A stretch of 64,000 bases of DNA, from assembly GCA_963728535.1 (NCBI GenBank), contig CAVSKK010000001.1:558001-622000 (forward strand). The letters run 5' to 3'. Positions 44,763 through 53,079 of the stretch are shown here, in pieces. The DNA is from VAXT01 sp963728535 (lineage in GTDB: Bacteria; Actinomycetota; Thermoleophilia; Gaiellales; Gaiellaceae). The translations under genes were made by a program, and so were the position numbers. The notes under the pieces are model-generated. The model was given only the letters and a program-made list of their open reading frames with translations. It was not told the origin of the DNA and did no database searches. Within the stretch, counting starts at the first letter, position 1. Every line of letters starts with the position of its first letter.

Positions 44763-44909
44763 CTAGGACGCCTGCGGCTCGGGCTTGTTCTTCTTCTTGT
44801 CGCTCGAGGGGAAGAGCTTGACGACGAGCCAGGTGATGCCGGCCGCGAGCGAAATCACGGCGGCACAGAACACGATCAAGCCCAGCAGGCCGAGGACGTC
44901 TTCGATCAC
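44763..44909 (-). CDS. 48-residue single-span membrane protein
   Basis: GTG start at 44909, stop TAG at 44765-44763. An acidic head 'MIEDVLGLLG' runs into one hydrophobic helix (about 7-32), followed by a basic, Lys-rich tail 'SSDKKKNKPEPQAS', so the C-terminus should face the cytoplasm. The start is supported by TATTCT on the minus strand exactly 6 bases upstream, within the promoter shared with deoB. It resembles no family I know. It is convergent with ald, with a 1-base gap. Confidence 0.65.
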   Translation of the reverse strand: MIEDVLGLLGLIVFCAAVISLAAGITWLVVKLFPSSDKKKNKPEPQAS

Positions 44910-44926
44910 CAACCTAGAATAGCCTC
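44910..44926. promoter_or_regulatory. 17 bp bidirectional promoter with symmetric TAGAATA core
   Basis: TAGAATA (44915-44921) reads TAGAAT on the plus strand, 6 bases before the deoB ATG, and TATTCT on the minus strand, 6 bases before the small-protein GTG. Its length and geometry are identical to the gap at 1545-1561. Confidence 0.6.
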
Positions 44927-46093
44927 ATGTCCCGCGCATGCGTCATCGTGCTGGACGCGGTCGGCGCGGGCGAGCTGCCCGACGCAGCCGAGTTCGGTGA
45001 CGAAGGGTCCGACACACTGGGCAATATTGCCCGGGTCGTGGGCGGGCTCGACCTCCCCAATCTCGAGGCTTTCGGGCTCGGGAACGTCGAACCGCTCGAG
45101 GGCTGCCCGCCTCAGCCGGGCGCGCCCGCAGTCGCCGGTCGGCTCGTCGAGCGCTCGAAGGGCAAGGACACGACGACGGGCCACTGGGAGCTGATGGGGA
45201 TCGTCACGCCCACGGCGATGCCCACCTACCCGCACGGTTTCCCGTTCGAGGTGATCGACCCGTTCATGCACGCAACCGGCCGCGGCGTGCTCGGCAACAA
45301 GCCCGCTTCGGGGACGGAGATCATCGAAGAGCTCGGGGAAGAGCACCAGCGAACCGGCAAGTGGATCGTCTACACGTCGGCCGACTCGGTCTTCCAGATC
45401 GCCGCGCACATCGACACGATCCCGCTCGACGAGCTCTACCGAGGGTGTGAGATCGCGCGCGAGATTCTCACCGGCAACCATGCGGTCGGACGGGTGATCG
45501 CGCGGCCATTCACCGGCGAGGCGGGGAACTACGAGCGCACCCCCGACCGACACGACTGGTCCCTGAAACCGAAACAGCCGAACTACCTGACGCTCGTCCG
45601 CGAGGCCGGCCAGCCGGTGCACGGCGTCGGCAAGATCCGGGACATCTTCGCCGGCTACGACATCGACGAGTCCCATCCCACCCGGTCGAACGTCGAGGGG
45701 ATCAACCAGACCGAGCAGCTGCTCCAGGAACTGGACGCGGGCCTCGTGTTCACGAACCTCGTCGAGACAGACATGCTCTGGGGGCATCGGAACGACCCGG
45801 TCAACTTCCATCGCTGTCTCCAGGACTTCGATCGCCGGCTGCCTGACATCCTCGGTGCGCTGCGGCCGGGCGACCTCCTCATCCTCACCTCCGACCACGG
45901 CTGCGACCCGACGACGCCCTCGACCGACCACTCACGCGAGCACGCATTGCTGCTCGCGTACGTCGAAGGGAAGAACGCTGCGGGGCGCATACACGAAGGG
46001 GAGTTCGCCGACGTCGGGGCGACCGTCAACGCCTGGCTCGGCGGCAAGGCTCCGAGGCGGGGCGTCCCAGGACAGTTCATCGTCGAGCAGTGA
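44927..46093 (+). CDS. deoB: Phosphopentomutase
   Basis: 388 residues. Metal ligands and the phosphorylated Thr belong to the alkaline-phosphatase superfamily: 'VLDAVGAGELPDAAEFGDEGSDTLG', 'RSKGKDTTTGHWELMG' (catalytic Thr), 'ETDMLWGHRNDP' and 'TSDHGCDPTTPSTDHSRE'. It interconverts ribose- or deoxyribose-1-phosphate and the 5-phosphates, linking nucleoside phosphorylase products to central metabolism. The pyrimidine phosphorylase gene is two genes downstream with 4-base overlaps, so they form a salvage operon. Confidence 0.96.
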   Translation: MSRACVIVLDAVGAGELPDAAEFGDEGSDTLGNIARVVGGLDLPNLEAFGLGNVEPLEGCPPQPGAPAVAGRLVERSKGKDTTTGHWELMGIVTPTAMPTYPHGFPFEVIDPFMHATGRGVLGNKPASGTEIIEELGEEHQRTGKWIVYTSADSVFQIAAHIDTIPLDELYRGCEIAREILTGNHAVGRVIARPFTGEAGNYERTPDRHDWSLKPKQPNYLTLVREAGQPVHGVGKIRDIFAGYDIDESHPTRSNVEGINQTEQLLQELDAGLVFTNLVETDMLWGHRNDPVNFHRCLQDFDRRLPDILGALRPGDLLILTSDHGCDPTTPSTDHSREHALLLAYVEGKNAAGRIHEGEFADVGATVNAWLGGKAPRRGVPGQFIVEQ

Positions 46094-46797
46094 GGCTCGA
46101 CGACCCGAGCAGCGTTCGCGAGGAGTACGCGACCGAAGAGGGTCTTGCCGGGCGCAAGGCTGCTTACCGGTTCGCCGAGGGCCCGGATGCTCGCCTGGTT
46201 GCGTTCGAGGCAGTCGCAGAGGGGGCTCCGCAGCGGGTCCTCGAGGTCGGGTGTGGTGAAGGTGAGCTGGCCGAGCGGTTCGTGCGCGAGCTTGGATGCG
46301 AGGTGGTCGCAACTGACCAATCCGAGCGCATGGTGGAGCTGACGCGCGCGCGAGGGGTCGATGCTCGGGTCGCTGACGTGCAAGCCCTTCCCTTTCGCGA
46401 CGCTGAGTTCGACTGCGCGCTCGCTGCCTGGATGCTGTACCACGTTCGGGACGTGGATCGTGCGCTCGCTGAGCTTGCACGGGTGCTGCGGCCGGGCGGC
46501 CGGCTCGTCGCGGTGACGAACTCCCCGGAGCATCTCGGTGAGCTGTACGACCTGGTCGAGAAGAAGCGACTCAAGGCGAGCTTCAGCGGCGACAACGGCG
46601 CCGAGCTCCTCCGCGGGCACTTCTCGTCGGTGGAACGACGTGACGCGTACGGGTGGGTCGCCTTTCCCGACCGTGACGCGGCGCAGAGCTACGTCGACGC
46701 GTCGCCGCAAGTCCTCGCTGGGGGTCGGTTGCCGGAGTTCGAGGGGCCGTTGCGCGTCCGGCGTGCCCCGGTCGTCTTCGTGGCGGACAAGGCGTGA
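46090..46797 (+). CDS. Class I SAM-dependent methyltransferase
   Basis: 235 residues, GTG start overlapping the deoB stop. SAM motif I is 'RVLEVGCGEGELAERFV', followed by 'VVATDQSERMVELTRARG' and 'VQALPFRDAEFDCALAAWMLYHVRDVDRALAELARVLRPGGRLVAVT', a Methyltransf_11 pattern. It lies between deoB and pdp in a nucleoside-salvage operon, but nothing in the sequence links it to nucleosides. The substrate is unknown. Confidence 0.82.
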   Translation: MRLDDPSSVREEYATEEGLAGRKAAYRFAEGPDARLVAFEAVAEGAPQRVLEVGCGEGELAERFVRELGCEVVATDQSERMVELTRARGVDARVADVQALPFRDAEFDCALAAWMLYHVRDVDRALAELARVLRPGGRLVAVTNSPEHLGELYDLVEKKRLKASFSGDNGAELLRGHFSSVERRDAYGWVAFPDRDAAQSYVDASPQVLAGGRLPEFEGPLRVRRAPVVFVADKA

Positions 46798-48092
46798 TCC
46801 GACCCGCGGAGCTCATCGAGCGCAAGCGCGACGGCGGTCAGCTGACGCCGGAGGAGATCGGCGAGCTCGTGCTCGGGCACGCGAGCGGGGAGATCCCGGA
46901 CTACCAGCTCGCCGCCTTCTGCATGGCTGTCTACTTCCGCGGTCTCTCTGCTGAGGAGACCCTTGCCCTGACGAACGCCTTCGTCCGCAGCGGCTCGACG
47001 CTCGACCTGCGCTCGGAGCTCGGGCGAACCGTCGTCGACAAGCACTCGACCGGCGGAGTGGGGGACAAGACCTCGCTCGTAGTCGGCCCGCTCGTCGCCG
47101 CCTGCGGCGTTCCCTTCGGGAAGATGAGCGGGCGCGGGCTGGGGCACACCGGCGGCACCCTCGACAAGCTGGAATCGATCTCCGGGTTCCGCGTGGAGCT
47201 TTCGAACGAGGAATTCGTCGAGCAGGTCCGCGAGATCGGTCTGGCGATCATCGGCCAGTCCCCGGATCTCGTCCCCGCCGACAAGCGTCTCTACGCGCTC
47301 CGCGACGTGACGGGCACGGTCGACAGCATCCCCTTGATCGCGGCGAGCATCATGTCGAAGAAGATCGCCGCGGGAGCCGAGGGAATCGTGCTCGACGTGA
47401 AGGTGGGCAACGGCGCCTTCATGAAGTCGCTGGCGGATGCCCGGATGCTCGCCGAGTCGATGCAGGAGCTCGGGCACGGCGCCGGCCGGCAGGTCGTGGC
47501 CCTGCTCACGGACATGGACCAACCTCTTGGCTGGGCGATCGGCAATGCGATCGAGATCGAGGAGGTGCGCGCGCTGCTCGCCGGCGAGGAGACCCCGCCG
47601 GACCTCTTCTCGCTCGCGATTCAGGCCGTCGGTCAGCTCCTCGCCCTCTCCGATCTCGGCATCGACGCCGTCGAGGGAACGAGACGGGCAGAGCAGGCCG
47701 TCGACGACGGCTCGGCGGCCGAGATGTTCGAGCGCTGGGTCGCAGCCCAGGGCGGCGACCTCTCGGCCGGCCTCCCGACGGCGCCCGTCACGCGAGAGGT
47801 GACCGCGGACCGCGACGGCTTCGTCGGAGAGGTCTCCGCGCTCGGGCTCGGCCGCCTGGCGCTCGAGCTCGGCGCCGGGCGCCGCACGACGGCTGACGTG
47901 ATCGACCACGCGGTCGGGATCCGCTGCTTCGCCAAGCGGGGCGATCCGATCGAGGCAGGCCAGACCCTCGCCGTCGTCTACGGACGGGATGAGGCGAGCG
48001 CGGGGCAAGCCCTCGATCAGATCAAGACGCTGGTCGGGATCGTGGAAGAGCCCCAGCCTCCACGCCCGATCGTGCTCGAGACCCTGACGTAG
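46794..48092 (+). CDS. pdp: Pyrimidine-nucleoside/thymidine phosphorylase
   Basis: 432 residues, the homodimeric type. The phosphate and substrate loops are 'DKHSTGGVGDKTSLVVGPLVAACG' and 'MSGRGLGHTGGTLDKLESI'. 'YALRDVTGTVDSIPLIAASIMSKKIA' and 'LDVKVGNGAFMKS' are family signatures. It cleaves uridine and/or thymidine with phosphate to the free base and pentose-1-phosphate, which DeoB then converts. The GTG start overlaps the upstream methyltransferase stop. Confidence 0.95.
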   Translation: MIRPAELIERKRDGGQLTPEEIGELVLGHASGEIPDYQLAAFCMAVYFRGLSAEETLALTNAFVRSGSTLDLRSELGRTVVDKHSTGGVGDKTSLVVGPLVAACGVPFGKMSGRGLGHTGGTLDKLESISGFRVELSNEEFVEQVREIGLAIIGQSPDLVPADKRLYALRDVTGTVDSIPLIAASIMSKKIAAGAEGIVLDVKVGNGAFMKSLADARMLAESMQELGHGAGRQVVALLTDMDQPLGWAIGNAIEIEEVRALLAGEETPPDLFSLAIQAVGQLLALSDLGIDAVEGTRRAEQAVDDGSAAEMFERWVAAQGGDLSAGLPTAPVTREVTADRDGFVGEVSALGLGRLALELGAGRRTTADVIDHAVGIRCFAKRGDPIEAGQTLAVVYGRDEASAGQALDQIKTLVGIVEEPQPPRPIVLETLT

Positions 48093-48118
48093 CGCCAGTC
48101 CCTGGCTACGCTCCGGGC

Positions 48119-48943
48119 GTGCCCGAGCTACCGGAAGTCGAGACGATCCGGGTCGGCCTCGAGCCGCATCTCGTCGGGCGGACGTTTGCGCACGTCGAGA
48201 TCGACGACCTACGGCTGACCCGGCCCCACGACCCTGTCGAGACCGCGGCCGAGCTGACCGGGGAGACCGTCGCGGCGCTCGAGCGGCGCGGCAAGTATTT
48301 GGTTGTTCGGTTCGAGAGCGGTCGAGTTCTCCTGATTCACCTCCGGATGACGGGGAGCCTGCTGCTCTTGCGGGATGGAACCGCGATCGACGATCCGTAT
48401 CGCAGAGCCGTTGTCAAATTAGACAACGGCTCGGACGTCGCCTATCGCGATGTGCGCCGTTTCGGCACGTGGCTCTTGCTCGAGCCCGGCGAGCTCGAGC
48501 CGTATCTCGCTTCACGCGTAGGCGCCGAAGTCCTGAACAGGCGGTTCTCCGCGCAGCCGCTGCAGGCGACAGTCGAAAGACGCAAGGCGCCCATCAAGGC
48601 CGTGCTGCTCGACCAGCGTGTCTTCGCGGGTGTCGGAAACATCTACGCCGACGAGGCGCTCTGGTGGGCGCGGATCCATCCGCTGCGGCCGGCGGCGAGC
48701 CTCGACCGGCCCGAGCTGCAAGAGCTCCTGCGGGGAGTGCGGAAATCGCTGCGGAACGGAATCGCGCGCCAGGGCGCAACTCTCAGGGACTACCGGGGCG
48801 CCGACGGCCGCGCCGGCTCGATGCAGCGCGAGTTCCGCGTCTACGGCCGCGCCGGAGAGCCCTGCACGCGCTGCGGGACGCCGATCGAGAAGACACGAGC
48901 CGGCGGGCGCGGCACCTGGTACTGCCCCACGTGCCAGCTCTGA
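48119..48943 (+). CDS. mutM: Formamidopyrimidine-DNA glycosylase
   Basis: 274 residues, GTG start 6 bases after TACGCT (48107-48112). After the initiator the N-terminus is 'PELPEVETIRVGLEPHL', with catalytic Pro and Glu. 'LLIHLRMTGSLLL' carries the Lys that contacts DNA, and the C-terminal zinc finger is 'CTRCGTPIEKTRAGGRGTWYCPTC'. It excises 8-oxoguanine and formamidopyrimidines. Its own promoter hexamer suggests independent expression although it follows pdp closely. Confidence 0.96.
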   Translation: MPELPEVETIRVGLEPHLVGRTFAHVEIDDLRLTRPHDPVETAAELTGETVAALERRGKYLVVRFESGRVLLIHLRMTGSLLLLRDGTAIDDPYRRAVVKLDNGSDVAYRDVRRFGTWLLLEPGELEPYLASRVGAEVLNRRFSAQPLQATVERRKAPIKAVLLDQRVFAGVGNIYADEALWWARIHPLRPAASLDRPELQELLRGVRKSLRNGIARQGATLRDYRGADGRAGSMQREFRVYGRAGEPCTRCGTPIEKTRAGGRGTWYCPTCQL

Positions 48944-48977
48944 ACTGCCCCGGCCGTTCGCCGGCCGGGAACGCAAC

Positions 48978-48983
48978 TACCCT
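48978..48983 (+). promoter_or_regulatory. Probable -10 element of the ligase-sigma operon
   Basis: TACCCT lies 6 bases before the GTG at 48990 and supports that start over longer open-frame alternatives reaching back into mutM. Confidence 0.45.
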
Positions 48984-48989
48984 CTGGGA

Positions 48990-50897
48990 GTGACCTCCGC
49001 GTCCGCAGCAGTCACTCGGACGGCGGGTTTCGAGCTCGGGCGGGCGGCTCTCGGAGTCGCCGTCGGGCTGGGTCTCGCCGGAATCGCCTTCGACAACGGG
49101 GGTTACTTCCCGACGGCCTGGAGCTGGGGCGCGCTCGTCGCGCTGACGGTCATCGCAGGGGCGCTCGTGCTCGGCGACGCCGTGCGCCCGTCCGCGTTGG
49201 CGCTGGCCTCGCTCGGTGGGCTCGCGGGCCTGGGCGCCTGGACGTGGCTCGCACTCCTCTGGAGCGACGACCCGGCCGCGACCGTGCTCGAGGGACACCG
49301 GATGCTCCTCTACGTCGCCGTCCTCGCCGCACTTGTGTTGCTCGTGCGACGCTCGACCGTACCGGTCGTGCTCGCGGCGACCCTTGTCGCCATCTTCCTC
49401 GCGTCGGGATACGGCCTCCTCACGCGCCTCTTTCCTGAGCGGCTCGGCGTCTACGACGCGGTCGCCGCGCACCGGCTCGAGGAGCCGCTCACGTACTGGA
49501 ACGCCCTGGGCGTGTTCGCCGGGATGGGCGCGCTGCTTGCGCTCGGCTTCACGGCTCGCGGGCGGAGTCTCACCGGCAGAGCGCTCGCAGGGGCGACGCT
49601 GCCACTGTTCTTCTCGACCATCTACTTCACGTTCAGCCGGGGAGCCTGGGTGGCGACAGCGATCGGTCTCGCGATCGCCGTCGCCGCGGACCCGCGCAGG
49701 CTCCAGCTCGTGCTCGCAGCGCTCGTGTTGGCACCGACCTCGGCGCTTGCAGTGCTCATCTCGTCGCATCAGGACGCGCTGACGCGAACCGACGCTCCGC
49801 TCTCGGCAGCGTCACACGACGGCCACCAGCTGGCCGTCTACCTGCTCGTGCTGGCTGCCGTGTCGGCGCTCGTAGCGCTCGGGCTGGCCCTTGCCGCGCG
49901 CCGCATCGCTCCTCCGCACCGGGTACGTCTTGCCTTCGGCGTCACGCTCGTGGTCCTCGCCGTCGCCTCACTCCTCGCGGTCTTCGTCCGCTACGGAGGG
50001 CCGATCACGCTCGTGAACAAAGGCTACGACGCATTCACGACCACCTCGGGAGAGACGCCGGTCAATCTCAACGAGCGTCTCTTCACGTTCTCGGGGAGCT
50101 ACCGCTCGGAGCTCTGGCAGGTCGCCTGGGACGACTACCGCGACCACCCGCTCCTCGGGTCGGGCCCCGGAACCTACGAGCAGTACTGGAACCAGCACCG
50201 CCCGCTCCAGCACAAGGTCCGGGACGCGCACAACCTCTACCTCGAGGTTCTCGCCGAGCTCGGCCCGGTGGGACTTCTCCTGCTCCTGCTCGCGCTCGGC
50301 GCGCCTCTCGTTGCCGGAGTCCTCGCACGCGGCCATCCGCTTGCGCCCCTTGCGCTCGCTGCATATGCGGCCTTCCTCGTCCATGCCGCTGTCGATTGGG
50401 ACTGGGAGATGACGGCGGTCACGATCGCAGCGCTTGCCTGCGCTGCTGCGCTTTTGGGCGCGGCGGATCGGCGCGACGCTCCACCCCTGCTCCCGCCGAG
50501 CGTCCGCGGAGCAGCGGTCGTCGCCGGTCTCGCGCTCGCCGTGGTCGCCTTCGTCGGCGTCATCGGCGCAAGCGCCCTGTCCGCAAGCGAGGACGCTCTC
50601 ACGAAGGGACGGTACGACGAGGCTGCGTCGCAGGCGCGCAAGGCTGCCCGCTGGTGGCGCTGGTCGCCCGAGCCCTGGCGTGAGCTCGGCGATGCCCAGT
50701 CTGCGGGTGGCGACGACAACGCGGCGCAAGAGAGCTACCGAAAGGCGCTCGCGAAGGACGGACGCGACTGGAGTCTCTGGTACGACCTCTACCTGGTCAG
50801 CACCGGCGACGAGTCCCGCCAGGCGCTCGAGGAGGCCCAGCGGCTCAACCGCTTTGCCAGCGAGGACTTCGAGGAGACCGACAGTGTTTCGCGTTGA
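48990..50897 (+). CDS. O-antigen ligase/polymerase-like membrane protein with TPR-like tail
   Basis: 635 residues with about 12-13 membrane spans. The Wzy_C (O-antigen ligase) signature lies in the large loop near residues 370-420: 'ELWQVAWDDYRDHPLLGSGPGTYEQYW' and 'VRDAHNLYLEVLAELGPVGLLLLL', including the conserved Arg/His positions. After the last span, a soluble tail of about 100 residues ('EAASQARKAARWWRWSPEPWRELGDAQ', 'AQESYRKALAKDGRDWSLWYDLY') looks like two or three TPR repeats. Such enzymes join polysaccharide units outside the membrane. It overlaps the sigma gene by 14 bp. Confidence 0.85.
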   Translation: MTSASAAVTRTAGFELGRAALGVAVGLGLAGIAFDNGGYFPTAWSWGALVALTVIAGALVLGDAVRPSALALASLGGLAGLGAWTWLALLWSDDPAATVLEGHRMLLYVAVLAALVLLVRRSTVPVVLAATLVAIFLASGYGLLTRLFPERLGVYDAVAAHRLEEPLTYWNALGVFAGMGALLALGFTARGRSLTGRALAGATLPLFFSTIYFTFSRGAWVATAIGLAIAVAADPRRLQLVLAALVLAPTSALAVLISSHQDALTRTDAPLSAASHDGHQLAVYLLVLAAVSALVALGLALAARRIAPPHRVRLAFGVTLVVLAVASLLAVFVRYGGPITLVNKGYDAFTTTSGETPVNLNERLFTFSGSYRSELWQVAWDDYRDHPLLGSGPGTYEQYWNQHRPLQHKVRDAHNLYLEVLAELGPVGLLLLLLALGAPLVAGVLARGHPLAPLALAAYAAFLVHAAVDWDWEMTAVTIAALACAAALLGAADRRDAPPLLPPSVRGAAVVAGLALAVVAFVGVIGASALSASEDALTKGRYDEAASQARKAARWWRWSPEPWRELGDAQSAGGDDNAAQESYRKALAKDGRDWSLWYDLYLVSTGDESRQALEEAQRLNRFASEDFEETDSVSR

Positions 50898-51393
50898 CCC
50901 GCTCGCGAACCCGGAGCCGCTGATCCGCAGGGTCTACTCCTACGTCGCCTATCGCGTCGGAGCCGGCCCGGAGGCCGAAGACATCACGAGCGAGACCTTC
51001 GAGCGCGCTCTTCGCTACAAGAAGAGCTTCGACTCCACGAAGGGAGAGCCTGCGGCGTGGCTGATCGGCATCGCGCGGCGCTGCATCGAAGGACGGCCGG
51101 TCACGCTCGAGGTCTCGTCCGAGCACATGGACACGGCCGACCACGGCGATCTCGAGGAGGACACTGTCCGCCGAATCGCCCTGTCGGCCGCCGTCGAGCG
51201 CCTCGACGAGCGCGATCGCGAGCTGATCGCCCTTCGCTACGGCGCCGATCTGACGGCGCGGCAGATCGCCGAGCTGCAAGGAGTCAAGACCAATGCGATC
51301 GAAGTTGCGCTCCACCGCGCCCTCGGCCGCCTGCGTGCGTACATCGAGGAGAGCGAGTCGGCGCCTGTAAGGAAAACCCAGGCCGGCCGGTAG
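50884..51393 (+). CDS. Sigma-70 factor, ECF-like
   Basis: 169 residues, GTG start inside the end of the ligase gene. Region 2 is shortened: 'LIRRVYSYVAYRVGAGPEAEDITSETFERAL' and 'GEPAAWLIGIARRCI'. Region 4 is 'LDERDRELIALRYGADLTARQIAELQGVKTNAIEVALHRALGRLRAYIEE'. This is the sigma-70 region 2/4 arrangement of ECF factors. The gene downstream may be its membrane partner. Coupling to the ligase gene suggests control of envelope functions such as the nearby L,D-transpeptidases (inference). Confidence 0.88.
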   Translation: MFRVDPLANPEPLIRRVYSYVAYRVGAGPEAEDITSETFERALRYKKSFDSTKGEPAAWLIGIARRCIEGRPVTLEVSSEHMDTADHGDLEEDTVRRIALSAAVERLDERDRELIALRYGADLTARQIAELQGVKTNAIEVALHRALGRLRAYIEESESAPVRKTQAGR

Positions 51394-51436
51394 TAGGTGT
51401 GCAAGGACGAAATCAACGGTGGGAGGATTCAGAGGA

Positions 51437-51856
51437 ATGCGATCTTGGCGAAGAAATCGGGAGACGGGCCTCGAGGCCGAGCTCAGGGCTAATCGTCCCG
51501 AGCCCAGCCGTGAGCTCGTCCATCAGCTTGAGGCGCGTGTCCGTCAGGACGGGCGTCAGGCGCGGGGTACCTTCCGCGTGGCGTTCGTCTCCGCGATTGT
51601 TGTGGGGATGCTCGCGGCACTCGGCTCGGTCGGCGGGCTTGGCTATGCCGCGACCGGGGCAGGCCACGCTGTGTCCAAGGCGAAGCGCATCGTGCATCAG
51701 CACGGCGTCACCCAGGTTCACAAGTCGGCCGCGCGAGACCAGTACTCGAAGCCAAAGAGAAAGTGCCGCAAGGGCACGAAGCGCGTCAGGGGCAAGTGCA
51801 AGAAGGTCAAGAAGGCGCGTGGAGTCAACTTCCGCAGGCCGCCGTTCACCGGCTAG
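51437..51856 (+). CDS. Single-span membrane protein with basic Cys-containing tail (possible anti-sigma partner)
   Basis: 139 residues from ATG 51437 (an in-frame GTG lies at 51419). A cytoplasmic head of about 45 residues, charged and helical ('TGLEAELRANRPEPSRELVHQLEARV'), leads to one membrane span (about 50-72, ending 'GGLGYAATGAG'). The external tail is very basic and holds a two-Cys repeat 'KCRKGTKRVRGKCKK', a pattern I associate with exported proteins of Thermoleophilia-like actinobacteria. Its position right after the sigma gene and the small cytoplasmic head fit a membrane anti-sigma factor, but no zinc or known anti-sigma motif is seen. Confidence 0.65.
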   Translation: MRSWRRNRETGLEAELRANRPEPSRELVHQLEARVRQDGRQARGTFRVAFVSAIVVGMLAALGSVGGLGYAATGAGHAVSKAKRIVHQHGVTQVHKSAARDQYSKPKRKCRKGTKRVRGKCKKVKKARGVNFRRPPFTG

Positions 51857-51881
51857 GCCGCGCGCAAGTCAGGAATTCGAC

Positions 51882-51914
51882 GGGGCGGCCGCAAGGCCGC
51901 TCCGTTCGTTTTTT
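51882..51914 (+). terminator. Rho-independent terminator
   Basis: GGGGCGGCC (51882-51890) pairs with GGCCGCTCC (51895-51903) around a GCAA loop: 9 pairs with one G-T wobble. A short spacer leads to six T (51909-51914). It ends the ligase-sigma-membrane protein transcript. Confidence 0.8.
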
Positions 51915-51946
51915 CATCACACGTTTGCTGCACACTTAGGGCTTCC

Positions 51947-53008
51947 ATGAAGAGACGATTCTGGGGAACGACGACGGCACTCACGTTGCTTGCAGCGGTC
52001 TTCGTCGCTGTGGGCGCGGGCGCAGGAACGGCGCGCGGCCCGAGCCTCGCGCTCACGTGGCAGGCTCCGACGCCGGCGGATGGAACCGCGTACACCGTGA
52101 CCGCCGGAGAGACGCTCACGGTCGAGCTTGCGGCAGTGAGCTCCCGACCGCAACTCGTGCTGATCGGGAAGCGCAAGCTCCCCGCAGGCGCATCCTTCAC
52201 GGCTGAGTACGGGACGCCCGGCTTGGCGACCGTCACCTGGACACCCGTGGCGGAGCAGGTCGGAGAGCACGTCCTGACGTTCACCGCTTCGACGCACGAC
52301 CTGCCGCACGCGTATGCGCGCCCGCGCAGCTTCCTCGTCTACGTGCTGCCCTCGACACCGAATGGCGCCAACGACGCGTTCTCACTGAGCGGGCCGAACG
52401 GTCTTTCCCGCTGGGCCCGCGTCGAGCGGACGGTCGCGGCGCGCACTCGACCGAGCGCAAGCGCCCGGGTGATCACGCGTCTGCAGCCGCTCACCCCGGA
52501 GTCGACCAACAACCTCGTCCTCGCCCGGACCGGCCAGATCAACGAGCAGGGCGACTACTGGGTCGAAGTCCGTCTTCCGATCCTGCCGAACGGCTCGACC
52601 GGCTGGGTGCCTCGACGCGCGCTCGGAGCCTTCCATCGCAACTGGACGCGCCTCGTCATCGACCGCAAGCTGTTCACGGCGACGCTCTACCGGCAAGGCA
52701 CTGCAATCTTCCGGACCCGTGTCGGCGTCGGCAAGCCGTTCTGGCCGACTCCGGCCGGCGAGTTCTACGTCCGCGAGCGGATCACCGGCTTCTCGGACCT
52801 GATCTACGGGCCGATTGCCTTCGGGACGAATGGGCGCTCTGCTGTCCTGACCGACTGGCCCGGGGGAGGGTTCATCGGCATTCACGGCACGAACCAGCCG
52901 GAGATCCTGCCCGGCCAGGTCTCGCACGGCTGCGTCCGGATGCCGAACTCCGCGATCCGGCGTCTTTCGCGTCTGATGCCGCTCGGCACGCCGGTCACGA
53001 TCACCTAA
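51947..53008 (+). CDS. L,D-transpeptidase (YkuD), first of a tandem pair
   Basis: 353 residues. A signal peptide (about 1-29, 'RFWGTTTALTLLAAVFVAVGAG') is followed by an Ig-like or cadherin-like beta domain (about 35-130) and an SH3-like domain (about 145-225) ending 'NGSTGWVPRRAL'. The YkuD catalytic domain (about 230-353) has 'GGFIGIHGTNQPEILPGQVSHGCVRMPNSAI', with catalytic Cys in HGCVRM. It forms 3-3 peptidoglycan crosslinks or attaches proteins outside the membrane. It is a paralogue of the next gene. Confidence 0.92.
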   Translation: MKRRFWGTTTALTLLAAVFVAVGAGAGTARGPSLALTWQAPTPADGTAYTVTAGETLTVELAAVSSRPQLVLIGKRKLPAGASFTAEYGTPGLATVTWTPVAEQVGEHVLTFTASTHDLPHAYARPRSFLVYVLPSTPNGANDAFSLSGPNGLSRWARVERTVAARTRPSASARVITRLQPLTPESTNNLVLARTGQINEQGDYWVEVRLPILPNGSTGWVPRRALGAFHRNWTRLVIDRKLFTATLYRQGTAIFRTRVGVGKPFWPTPAGEFYVRERITGFSDLIYGPIAFGTNGRSAVLTDWPGGGFIGIHGTNQPEILPGQVSHGCVRMPNSAIRRLSRLMPLGTPVTIT

Positions 53009-53079
53009 CAAAGCCCGAACGCAGGTTTCCGACGGGGACGCTAGAATGCGGTTTCCGGGCTTCGCCCCCTGGACTGCAA

